NCBI GenBank assembly: GCA_021823635.1 | Contig: JAKANT010000131.1 | Coordinates: 1-5,793, forward strand | Length of the DNA: 5,793 bases | Direction: 5' to 3' | DNA from: Pseudomonadota bacterium | GTDB lineage: Bacteria > Pseudomonadota > Gammaproteobacteria > Burkholderiales > Burkholderiaceae_F | Shown: piece by piece, positions 1-5,353 of the stretch | Numbering within the stretch: the first letter of the stretch is position 1 | Layout of the letters: every line of letters begins with the position of its first letter | Made by a program: the position numbers and the translations under genes | The notes under the pieces: generated by a model | The model's database searches: none | What the model was told of the DNA's origin: nothing | Seen by the model: the letters and a program-made list of their open reading frames with translations, nothing else

Positions 1-1
1 A

Positions 2-469
2 GTGGTCGACGCCGCCGCGGCTGCGATCCGCGCCGTGTACGGTGACCGGCTGCGGGCGCTTGCGCTGTTCGGTTCGGTGGCGCGCGGCACGATGAGGCCC
101 GATTCCGACATCGATCTGCTGTTGATCGTCGAGCCGCTTGCGCCGGACCGCCGCGCCAGGCTCGATGAGTTCGAGCGCGTGGATGCGATGGTCGCGCCAG
201 CGCTCGCCGAGGCGCGTCGCGCAGGCGTGCAGACGGTGCTTGCGCCGGTGATCAAGACACCGCCGGAACTGCGCGCCGGCAGTTTTCTGCATCTGGACCT
301 TCCGGACCAGGCGCAGTTGCTGTGGGATCCGGACGGGATGCTCAAAGAGTATCTGGACGACCTCGCGGCGCGCCTGAAGGCGATGGGTGCGCGCAGAATC
401 GGCTCCGGCGCCTCGGCTTACTGGGATCTGAAGCCGGACTATCGCTGGGGCGACCGCATCGAGCTATGA
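2..469 (+). CDS. MNT-domain nucleotidyltransferase, copy 1 (5' end outside window)
   Basis: Minimal nucleotidyltransferase of the polymerase-beta fold, the usual partner of HEPN proteins; in characterised MntA/HepT pairs the MNT transfers AMP to the HEPN toxin and silences it. Seen here: the signature GSVARGTMRPDSDID (residues 24-38 counted from position 2) fits GSX10DXD exactly, with metal-binding Asp36 and Asp38. The C-terminus ends in a motif shared with the second copy (YWxLKPDY, then GDRIEL). It aligns without gaps to the MNT at 2356-2847, about 73 of 155 residues identical by hand count, but that copy has 8 more N-terminal residues, so the GTG at position 2 is probably internal and the true start lies upstream. 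A downstream residue, Val79, is Glu in the other copy; whether that is the third carboxylate is unclear. The stop overlaps the HEPN start as ATGA, so the two are translationally coupled. Function as antitoxin is inferred from family and pairing. Confidence 0.88.
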   Translation: MVDAAAAAIRAVYGDRLRALALFGSVARGTMRPDSDIDLLLIVEPLAPDRRARLDEFERVDAMVAPALAEARRAGVQTVLAPVIKTPPELRAGSFLHLDLPDQAQLLWDPDGMLKEYLDDLAARLKAMGARRIGSGASAYWDLKPDYRWGDRIEL

Positions 470-879
470 CCGCCGACGAGCTGGCCCGGGGTTACCTGCT
501 GCGCGCGCGCAAGCGCATGGCCGCACTTCGTGCGTTGATGCACGAGGAAGCGTATCCGGACGTGGTGCGTGAAGCGCAGGAGCTTGTTGAACTGGCGCTC
601 AAAGGCATGCTGCGCTGGGTCGGCGTGGATCCGCCGCGCTGGCATGATGTCGGCGCCGTGGTGCTGGAGCACGCGGCGCGCTTTCCGCAGGCGTTGCAGC
701 CGGAGCTGCCTGCGCTCGCCGCCATTTCGCAAAGGCTGCGGCGGGACCGGGAAAATGCGTTTTACGGCGACATCGACATGATTCCCGAGCGTACGTTCGA
801 TCGCGCCGCTGCCGAGCAGGCGCTTGCCGACGCCCAGCGCGTGGTCGATGCCACGCGGCATTTCCTGGATTTCGACTGA
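466..879 (+). CDS. HEPN-domain protein, copy 1 (partner of MNT)
   Basis: HEPN-domain protein of 137 residues, the predicted toxin or substrate half of an MNT/HEPN pair. The N-terminal half carries the family's helical core with an AQELVELALKGML segment (residues 37-49) and a conserved WHDVG (59-63). The C-terminal active-site region reads RLRRDRENAFYGDID (90-104). Catalytic HEPN RNases carry R-X4-6-H; here Arg95 is followed by ENAFY with Tyr100 and no His, as also in copy 2. In the MntA/HepT system a Tyr in RX4HXY is the AMPylation target, so Tyr100 is a possible target, but this is inference. The ATG at 466 overlaps the MNT stop by 4 nt. An in-frame ATG at 322 lies inside the MNT gene and was rejected because copy 2 aligns from MTADELAR. 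The stop is 1 nt before gmhA, implying one transcript with a heptose gene. It could be an RNase toxin, a regulator or an inactive scaffold. Confidence 0.87.
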   Translation: MTADELARGYLLRARKRMAALRALMHEEAYPDVVREAQELVELALKGMLRWVGVDPPRWHDVGAVVLEHAARFPQALQPELPALAAISQRLRRDRENAFYGDIDMIPERTFDRAAAEQALADAQRVVDATRHFLDFD

Positions 880-880
880 C

Positions 881-1471
881 ATGCCCTCCCCCGCCGCACG
901 ACTGTTCGAGTCCGCCCTGGCCGCGCACACGCGCACCTTTGCACAGATCGGCCAGCTCGCGCCGAATTTGATCGCCGCGGCCGAGGCCGCCACCGAAGCG
1001 GTGCGCAACGGCAACCGGATCCTGTTCTGCGGCAACGGCGGCTCGGCGGCCGACGCGCAGCACTTGGCCGCCGAACTGGTCGGACGTCTGGTGCGCGACC
1101 GGCGCGCGCTGCCGGGGCTGGCTCTGAGTACCGACTCCTCGGCGCTGACGTGCATCGGCAACGACTTCGGCTTTGACGAAGTCTTCGCGCGCCAGGTGGA
1201 AGGCTTGGGGCGCAGCGGCGACGTGTTGGTCGCGATTTCGACGTCCGGCAATTCGCCGAACGTGATCCGCGCCGTCGAGGTGGCCAAGCCGAGGGGAATC
1301 ACGACGATCGGCTTGCTCGGGCGCAACGGCGGGCGCCTTGCGCCGATGGTCGATCTGCCGATCGTCGTGCCGGCGGAGGAAACCGCACGCATCCAGGAGG
1401 CGCACATCTTCCTCGGTCACGTGCTGTGCGCGCTGATCGAGCAGGGTCTGGGCGTCGGCGGGTGGGAGTAG
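881..1471 (+). CDS. gmhA: Phosphoheptose isomerase (sedoheptulose 7-phosphate isomerase) GmhA
   Basis: Cytosolic SIS-domain enzyme that converts D-sedoheptulose 7-phosphate to D-glycero-D-manno-heptose 7-phosphate, the first step towards ADP-heptose for the lipopolysaccharide core. The 196-residue length is that of the family. Visible motifs are CGNGGSAADAQH (50-61), STDSSALTCIGND, ISTSGNSPN (sugar-phosphate-binding SIS loop) and ETARIQEAHI near the C-terminus. Residues His61, Glu65, Gln172 and His180 fall at exactly the positions of the metal/catalytic residues known in GmhA proteins (Glu65 and His180 being catalytic in E. coli), so the enzyme looks fully active. The ATG at 881 was preferred over an in-frame ATG at 824 inside the HEPN gene because it gives the family length and matching numbering. 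It begins 1 nt after the HEPN stop with no strong Shine-Dalgarno, suggesting coupled translation. It is the last gene of block 1 and converges on the Uma2 gene. Confidence 0.97.
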   Translation: MPSPAARLFESALAAHTRTFAQIGQLAPNLIAAAEAATEAVRNGNRILFCGNGGSAADAQHLAAELVGRLVRDRRALPGLALSTDSSALTCIGNDFGFDEVFARQVEGLGRSGDVLVAISTSGNSPNVIRAVEVAKPRGITTIGLLGRNGGRLAPMVDLPIVVPAEETARIQEAHIFLGHVLCALIEQGLGVGGWE

Positions 1472-1512
1472 GCCCGGCCAGCGGCTCGGCGGCGTTTGTC
1501 GGACGAGGCTTC

Positions 1513-1536
1513 GCGCTCGCCGCTCGCGGCGCGTGC
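1513..1536. terminator. Possible bidirectional hairpin between convergent genes
   Basis: GCGC-T-CGCCG, loop CTCG, CGGCG-C-GTGC: five perfect GC pairs, then one mismatch and four further pairs including a G-U. It lies in the 77-nt gap between the convergent gmhA and Uma2 genes, where a terminator for both would be expected. No T-run follows on either strand, so it is not a classical intrinsic terminator, and hairpins arise easily by chance in DNA this GC-rich. Confidence 0.3.
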
Positions 1537-1548
1537 CGCAGCGCAGAG

Positions 1549-2127
1549 TCAGCCCGGTAACGGCAAGCCGGTGTCCTCGTAGATGTCTTCCAGCGTCACC
1601 ACCATGCGCGCGCCGTCGCATTCGATCTGAAGCCGATCTTCGGCGCCGAGCTCCTGCTCAAACCAGGTGCCCTGCGCGTCGCGGAAGAACACGCGGGCTC
1701 CGACGCGCTCGGAATCTGCGATCAGGTAATAGCGCAGGCTTGGCAGCTTGCGGTAGGCGGCCCACTTCTCGCGCTGATCGATAGCCGCGGTCGCCGGCGA
1801 AAGCACCTCGGCGATGAAGCACGGCGCGCGCTTGTAGGTCGGATGATCGTCGGTCGCATCGCACACGAGCATTGCGTCGGGGTAGTAAAAGGCCGGGCCT
1901 TCGTCGAGCCGCAGTTTCATGTCGGCCATGAAGGCGCGGCAACCACGGCCACGGGTGGCGGCTCGCAGGTGGAAGGCGATGTTCAACGCGATGCGATTGT
2001 GCCGCTCGCTCGCGCACTCCATCGCATGCGCGCGCCCGCCGACGAATTCGTGCTTGATCGACGCGCCTTCCTCCAGACGCAGGTATTCGTCCTCGATCAG
2101 CGGCTGCAGCGCTTGAGCGCGCGACAT
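1549..2127 (-). CDS. Uma2-family (DUF820) predicted PD-(D/E)XK nuclease-fold protein
   Basis: Protein of 192 residues with the Uma2/DUF820 pattern: an N-terminal EDEYLRLEEGASIKHEFVGG (12-31) with HAME following, then a His-Asn segment (SERHNRIALNI), the strand YYPDAMLVCD (81-90), AEVLSPAT (106-113), DQREKWAAYRKL (117-128) and YYLIADSE. By family knowledge the restriction-endonuclease-like site would use Asp84, Glu107 and Lys121, all present. Biological function of Uma2 proteins is not established; they are often multicopy and have been linked to mobile DNA. The ATG at 2127 matches the usual family N-terminus; it has no obvious Shine-Dalgarno, and an in-frame GTG at 2145 is an alternative. It is the only minus-strand gene, placed between the two MNT/HEPN-heptose blocks, convergent with gmhA and divergent from the second MNT. 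This suggests an insertion that split a once continuous cluster, though that is inference. Confidence 0.88.
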   Translation of the reverse strand: MSRAQALQPLIEDEYLRLEEGASIKHEFVGGRAHAMECASERHNRIALNIAFHLRAATRGRGCRAFMADMKLRLDEGPAFYYPDAMLVCDATDDHPTYKRAPCFIAEVLSPATAAIDQREKWAAYRKLPSLRYYLIADSERVGARVFFRDAQGTWFEQELGAEDRLQIECDGARMVVTLEDIYEDTGLPLPG

Positions 2128-2315
2128 GGCGGCATTGGCAAACACAGGGAACGCGTTCGATCGATTATGCCGCGCGCGGATTACTGAACGGACGTTGCCG
2201 CCATCGACGCCGCTTGCATCTGGACCGCTAGTGCACCGACTACGACTCCTGCGCTCCAAGCATGGCGCCGTCGTTCTATGGGCGGGAGCGCCGGATGGAG
2301 CACTCGCTCGCGGGC

Positions 2316-2346
2316 TTGGCTGCAGCGCTTTGGCCGCCCGTACAAT
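2316..2346 (+). promoter_or_regulatory. Candidate sigma-70 promoter for the second MNT/HEPN-heptose operon
   Basis: TACAAT (2341-2346) matches the -10 consensus at five of six positions. A TTGGCT (2316-2321) could be the -35 box, but the spacer is 19 nt, longer than ideal. A transcript starting 6-8 nt after the -10 would begin around 2352-2354, only 2-4 nt before the ATG at 2356. No Shine-Dalgarno precedes that ATG (CGTCCCCCG), so a leaderless or nearly leaderless message fits both facts. It lies in the 228-nt region between the divergent Uma2 and MNT genes, in which I see no other gene. Confidence 0.45.
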
Positions 2347-2355
2347 CGTCCCCCG

Positions 2356-2847
2356 ATGCTGCGCGAAACCTACGAACGCCTGATCGAGCGCCTGCGCGAG
2401 GAATGCGAGCGCGAGTACGGCGCGCGGCTCGTCTCGCTGGTCGTGTACGGGTCGGTGGCGCGCGGCACGATGCGCTTCGACTCGGACATCGATTTGCTGA
2501 TCGTCGCCGATCCGCTGCCCGTCTGGCGGCGGGCGCGCATCGTCGAGTTCGAGGCGATCGAACAGCGCCTCGAGACCGACTTCGCCGCCGCGCGCGCGCA
2601 GGGAGTACACGCGGAATTGTCGCCGCTGATCAAGACCCCGGAGGAAGTGCGCTACGGCAGCCCGCTGTTTCTCGACATGACCTTGGAGGCCCGCATCCTG
2701 TTCGATCGCGATGCCTTTTTCGCGCAGTACCTGCAAGGGCTGCGCAGCCGCATGCGCGCGCTCGGAAGCCAGAGGCGGCGTCTTGGCGGCGGCTACTACT
2801 GGGTGCTGAAGCCGGATTACAAGCCCGGCGATCGCATCGAGCTATGA
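2356..2847 (+). CDS. MNT-domain nucleotidyltransferase, copy 2
   Basis: Complete 163-residue minimal nucleotidyltransferase, paralogue of the gene at the window start. GSVARGTMRFDSDID (32-46) is a perfect GSX10DXD motif, with Asp44 and Asp46 as predicted metal ligands. The C-terminus has YYWVLKPDYKPGDRIEL, nearly the same as copy 1, pointing to a conserved contact surface, perhaps for the HEPN partner. Glu87 sits where copy 1 has Val79. The ATG at 2356 was chosen over an in-frame ATG at 2278 because the protein then begins just before the first predicted helix and because a good -10 box ends 9 nt upstream; no ribosome-binding site is visible. The stop overlaps the HEPN start as ATGA. Family knowledge suggests an AMP-transferring antitoxin; in this operon position another role linked to heptose metabolism cannot be excluded. 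Confidence 0.92.
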   Translation: MLRETYERLIERLREECEREYGARLVSLVVYGSVARGTMRFDSDIDLLIVADPLPVWRRARIVEFEAIEQRLETDFAAARAQGVHAELSPLIKTPEEVRYGSPLFLDMTLEARILFDRDAFFAQYLQGLRSRMRALGSQRRRLGGGYYWVLKPDYKPGDRIEL

Positions 2848-3251
2848 CGGCCGACGAACTGGCGCGCAGTTACATCGCCAAGGCGGGCGTGCGCGCCGAG
2901 ATGCTCGATTTCCTGGCGCAGCGCGGCGCGTGGTCGGACGTGGTGCAGGTGGCGCAGGAGTCGGTCGAGTTGGCGCTGAAGGCGATGCTGCGGCATGTCG
3001 GCGTCGATCCGCCGAAGTGGCACGACGTCGGGTCGGTGCTGCTCGAGCAGTCGCACTTGTTCGCCGCCGACGTGCAAGAGCGGCTGCCCGAGCTCGCACG
3101 CATCTCCAAGCGGCTGCGCAAGGACCGCGAGCTCGCCTTCTATGGCGACATCGATTTCATTCCGACCCGGGAGTACGGACCGCCCGAGGGTCGTGCCGCG
3201 ATGGAGGAGGCGCGCATCGTGCTGGACGTGGCGCGGCGAGTCGTGGCCTGA
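2844..3251 (+). CDS. HEPN-domain protein, copy 2 (partner of MNT)
   Basis: HEPN-domain protein of 135 residues, about 53% identical to copy 1 by hand alignment and collinear to about residue 108. Conserved blocks are MTADELAR, AQESVELALKAML (37-49), VGVDPPKWHDVG (52-63) and RLRKDRELAFYGDIDFIP (90-107). As in copy 1, Arg95 is followed by ELAFY (Tyr100) and not by the His of the RX4-6H RNase motif, so the loss or replacement is a subfamily trait and not a random mutation. The two copies diverge after about residue 110, where this one has a Pro/Gly-rich stretch. The start overlaps the MNT stop by 4 nt. The stop codon lies at the first base of a palindromic repeat that supplies the start codon of the heptose kinase 2 nt later, so translation probably passes from this gene to the kinase by re-initiation. 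Confidence 0.88.
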   Translation: MTADELARSYIAKAGVRAEMLDFLAQRGAWSDVVQVAQESVELALKAMLRHVGVDPPKWHDVGSVLLEQSHLFAADVQERLPELARISKRLRKDRELAFYGDIDFIPTREYGPPEGRAAMEEARIVLDVARRVVA

Positions 3252-3275
3252 AAATGGTGTCTGACCCCGTTTTTT
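3251..3275 (+). repeat. Palindromic repeat, single copy at the HEPN/hldE1 junction
   Basis: AAAATGGTGTCTGACCCC followed by GTTTTTT. The core GGTGTCTGACCCC (3256-3268) is the same as in the repeat cluster at 5354-5473 and is an imperfect dyad (GG.GTC, central base, GAC.CC) with A- and T-run arms. It begins on the last base of the HEPN stop codon, and its ATG (3254) is the start codon of hldE1, giving MVSDPVF. From memory, GGTGTCTGACCCC-type palindromes are dispersed repeats in proteobacterial genomes and some are linked to REP-associated tyrosine transposases; no such transposase is in the window. Confidence 0.8.
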
Positions 3276-4201
3276 CGGTGAAGGCGCTCGCGGCGCGGCG
3301 GGTGTTGGTCGTGGGCGACGCGATGCTCGACCGCTACTGGTTCGGCGAGGTCGAGCGCATCTCTCCGGAAGCGCCGGTGCCGGTGGTGCGCGTGCGGCAG
3401 ACCGAAGAGCGTTTGGGCGGCGCGGCCAACGTCGCGCGCAATGTGGCCGCGCTGGGCGTGCAAGCTGGACTGCTGACGGTGGTCGGCGCGGACGAGCCGG
3501 GGCGTGCGATTGCGCGGCTGCTCGCCGAGAACGGCATCCGCTCGCACCTGCACGAAGACGGCTCCTTGGCGACGACCGTGAAGCTGCGCGTGATCGGCCG
3601 CCAGCAGCAAATGGTGCGGGTGGACTTCGAAAGCCAGCCGGAAGCGGAGGTGCTGGCGGCCAAGCTGGGCGAGTATGAAGCGCTGTTGCCCGGTTACGAC
3701 CTGGTGCTGCTGTCGGACTACGGCAAAGGTGGGCTCGCGCACATCGGGCGAATGATCGAACTCGCGCGCGCGGCCGGCAAGCCGGTGCTGGTCGATCCGA
3801 AAGGCGACGACTACTCGCGCTACGCCGGCGCCCGGGTGATCACGCCGAACCGCGCCGAACTGCGCGAGGTCGTCGGTCGATGGAAAAGCGAAGCGGACTT
3901 GCACGACCGCGCGCAGCGCCTGCGGCGCGAGCTGCGCATCGAGGCATTGCTGCTCACCCGCAGCGAGGAAGGCATGACGCTTTTCACCGATGAGGGCGCG
4001 TGGTCGGTGCCGGCGCAGGCGCGCGAGGTGTTCGACGTTTCCGGCGCCGGCGACACCGTGATCGCGGTGCTGGGCGCGATGCTCGCCGCCGGTGCTTCGT
4101 TGCGGGAGGCGGTGCAGATCGCCAACCGCGCCGGCGGCATCGTGGTCGGCAAACTCGGCACTGCCACCGTGAGCTTCGACGAGCTATTCGGCAGCACTTG
4201 A
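3254..4201 (+). CDS. rfaE1: D-glycero-beta-D-manno-heptose-7-phosphate kinase (HldE1/RfaE1, kinase domain only)
   Basis: PfkB/ribokinase-family kinase that phosphorylates heptose 7-phosphate at C1 to the 1,7-bisphosphate. Motifs: VLVVGDAMLDRYWFG (18-32) and ERISPEAPVPVVRV; LGGAANVARNVAALG (PfkB signature 1); LVLLSDYGKG; VLVDPKG; ITPNRAE; and DVSGAGDT (261-268, signature 2) with catalytic base Asp267. KLGTATVS near the C-terminus matches the HldE kinase domain. At 315 residues it corresponds to the N-terminal half of bifunctional enteric HldE (about 477 residues); the nucleotidyltransferase half is absent, so a separate HldC/RfaE2 is expected elsewhere in the genome. The ATG at 3254 lies in a palindromic repeat, so MVSDPVF is repeat-derived; a GTG at 3278 (VKALAARRVLVVGD) would start closer to other family members. 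There is no clear Shine-Dalgarno for either; the start is 2 nt after the HEPN2 stop, suggesting coupling. Confidence 0.95.
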   Translation: MVSDPVFSVKALAARRVLVVGDAMLDRYWFGEVERISPEAPVPVVRVRQTEERLGGAANVARNVAALGVQAGLLTVVGADEPGRAIARLLAENGIRSHLHEDGSLATTVKLRVIGRQQQMVRVDFESQPEAEVLAAKLGEYEALLPGYDLVLLSDYGKGGLAHIGRMIELARAAGKPVLVDPKGDDYSRYAGARVITPNRAELREVVGRWKSEADLHDRAQRLRRELRIEALLLTRSEEGMTLFTDEGAWSVPAQAREVFDVSGAGDTVIAVLGAMLAAGASLREAVQIANRAGGIVVGKLGTATVSFDELFGST

Positions 4202-4204
4202 TGT

Positions 4205-4211
4205 CAGGAGG
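4205..4211 (+). promoter_or_regulatory. Strong Shine-Dalgarno upstream of a small ORF
   Basis: CAGGAGG lies 5 nt before the ATG at 4217. It is the clearest ribosome-binding site in the window, and it serves the 42-codon ORF and not hldD, whose own ATG lies 130 nt downstream with only a weak GGGCG in front. It is the main reason for calling the small ORF. Confidence 0.6.
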
Positions 4212-4216
4212 CACGC

Positions 4217-4345
4217 ATGCATTCCGCGTTTTTCGCAGCCGTTACCGCCTTTGCGATCGAGCTTGACCGCGGGCCGACGCGCGATGACAAACGGCTACGC
4301 CGGCGTGGGCGCGCTCATGCGCAGTCGATGTCGGGCGTGTCATGA
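4217..4345 (+). CDS. Small ORF (42 aa) translationally coupled to hldD
   Basis: Unrecognised 42-residue ORF in the 140-nt gap between hldE1 and hldD. It starts at ATG 4217 after a strong CAGGAGG with 5-nt spacing and stops at TGA 4343-4345, overlapping the hldD start as ATGA, the same overlap used by both MNT/HEPN pairs. The N-terminus (MHSAFFAAVTAFAIELD) is hydrophobic to about residue 14; the middle (DDKRLRRRGRAH) is strongly basic. It is too short for a convincing signal peptide with cargo. It may be a leader cistron loading ribosomes for hldD, which lacks a good ribosome-binding site, a small membrane-associated peptide, or the remnant of a lost gene. I do not recognise a family, and the peptide may never accumulate. 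Confidence 0.45.
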   Translation: MHSAFFAAVTAFAIELDRGPTRDDKRLRRRGRAHAQSMSGVS

Positions 4346-5331
4346 AGATCGTCGTCACCGGCGCCGCCGGTTTCATCGGCGCCAACCTGGTCAAGGCGCT
4401 GAACCAGCGCGGCGAGACCGATGTCGGCGCCGTCGACAATCTGACGCGCGCCGAGAAGTTCCGCAACCTCGCCGACTGCGAGATCGCGGACTATCTCGAC
4501 AAAGCCGAGTTCATCGAACTGGTGCGGCGGCGCGCGGCGCCGAAGCCGGACGTGGTCTTTCATCAGGGCGCGTGCTCGGACACGATGGAGTCCGACGGCC
4601 GCTACATGATGGAGAACAACTTCCGCTACTCGCTGGCGCTGCTCGACTGGTGCCAAGAGCTGCGCGTGCCTTTCATCTATGCCTCCAGCGGGTCGGTGTA
4701 TGGGCTCGGCCCCGAATTCCGCGAGGAGCGCGCTTGCGAGAAGCCGCTGAACGTCTATGGCTACTCGAAGTTCCTGTTCGACCAAATCGTGCGCCGGCGC
4801 ATGCCGCGGCTTTCGGCGCCGGTGATCGGCCTGCGTTACTTCAACGTCTACGGTCCGCGCGAGTCGCACAAGGGCCGCATGGCTTCGGTGGCGTTTCATC
4901 ACTTCAACCAGTTTCGCGCCGAGGGCAAGGTCAAGCTCTTCGAAGGCAGCCACGGCTATGCGAACGGCGAGCAGCGGCGCGACTTCATCCACGTCGACGA
5001 CGTGATCGCGGTCAATCTCTTTTTCTGGCAGCGGCCGGCAAGCGGCATCTATAACGTCGGCACCGGCCGCGCGCAGGCGTTCAACGACGTCGCGCTCGCC
5101 GTGGTCAACGCGATGCGCGCGGCGCAGGGGCAGGCGCCGCTTTCGCTCGCTGACGCGGTCGCGCAGGGCAGAATCGAGTACGTCCCGTTTCCCGAAGCGC
5201 TGCGCGGCAAGTACCAGGCATTCACGCAGGCCGACGTCACCCGCCTGCGAGCGGCCGGCTTCGAGCAGCCGATGGCCAGCGTCGAAGAGGGGACGGCTTC
5301 CTACGTGCAGTGGCTCCTCGCGCAATCCTGA
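4342..5331 (+). CDS. hldD: ADP-L-glycero-D-manno-heptose 6-epimerase HldD (RfaD)
   Basis: Extended short-chain dehydrogenase/reductase that epimerises ADP-D-glycero-D-manno-heptose at C6 with tightly bound NADP(H), the final step of precursor synthesis. The Rossmann motif TGAAGFIG (6-13) opens the protein. Further motifs are VDNL, FHQGACSDT, YMMENNFRYS, YASSGSVYG (Ser region of the catalytic site), NVYGYSKFLFDQ with the Tyr139-XXX-Lys143 dyad, LRYFNVYGPRESHKGRMASV with Lys177 at the place of the second functional lysine in E. coli HldD, RRDFIHVDDV, YNVGTGRAQAFNDV and KYQAFTQAD. At 329 residues it is about 20 longer than the E. coli enzyme, mostly from an insertion rich in Ala and Gln around residues 255-273. 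The ATG at 4342 starts directly at the first Rossmann strand. It overlaps the small upstream ORF by 4 nt and lacks a good Shine-Dalgarno, so it is probably translated by coupling. The stop is followed by a palindromic repeat cluster. Confidence 0.97.
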   Translation: MKIVVTGAAGFIGANLVKALNQRGETDVGAVDNLTRAEKFRNLADCEIADYLDKAEFIELVRRRAAPKPDVVFHQGACSDTMESDGRYMMENNFRYSLALLDWCQELRVPFIYASSGSVYGLGPEFREERACEKPLNVYGYSKFLFDQIVRRRMPRLSAPVIGLRYFNVYGPRESHKGRMASVAFHHFNQFRAEGKVKLFEGSHGYANGEQRRDFIHVDDVIAVNLFFWQRPASGIYNVGTGRAQAFNDVALAVVNAMRAAQGQAPLSLADAVAQGRIEYVPFPEALRGKYQAFTQADVTRLRAAGFEQPMASVEEGTASYVQWLLAQS

Positions 5332-5353
5332 AGACTCCCGAATGCCAAAAGCC

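Noticed and set aside
2..469. GTG at position 2 as the true MNT1 start
   Set aside because: The paralogue has 8 additional N-terminal residues in a gap-free alignment and no ribosome-binding site can be seen because the window begins there; treated as a partial gene.
439..1621. Long minus-strand open frames (about 320-340 codons) opposite HEPN1 and gmhA
   Set aside because: They are antisense to genes with clear family motifs, have Arg/Ala/Pro-rich composition typical of GC-rich shadow frames, and show no recognisable domain.
2150..2169. Adjacent palindromes AACGCGTT and TCGATCGA next to a CATAAT box (minus strand, 2164-2169) as operator and promoter for the Uma2 gene
   Set aside because: No matching -35 box at suitable spacing was found, and 8-bp CG-rich palindromes are common by chance here; too weak to list as a feature.
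2262..2843. In-frame extension upstream of HEPN2 that would make a 329-residue protein
   Set aside because: The upstream part runs through the intergenic region and the MNT2 gene in another frame; HEPN1 and HEPN2 align from MTADELAR at the ATGA overlap.
2356..2847. MNT protein as a replacement for the missing HldC adenylyltransferase
   Set aside because: HldC is an HXGH-type cytidylyltransferase-like fold, while this is a polymerase-beta-type MNT paired with HEPN. Both transfer nucleotides, but nothing in the sequence supports action on heptose 1-phosphate.
3140..3904. 254-codon minus-strand open frame opposite hldE1
   Set aside because: It mirrors the PfkB kinase coding sequence; its composition is that of a shadow and it has no domain of its own.
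4201..4266. Very short ORF beginning on the last base of the hldE1 stop (MSGGTHAF...)
   Set aside because: The strong Shine-Dalgarno lies downstream of its ATG and fits the ATG at 4217; the frame ends without coupling to hldD.
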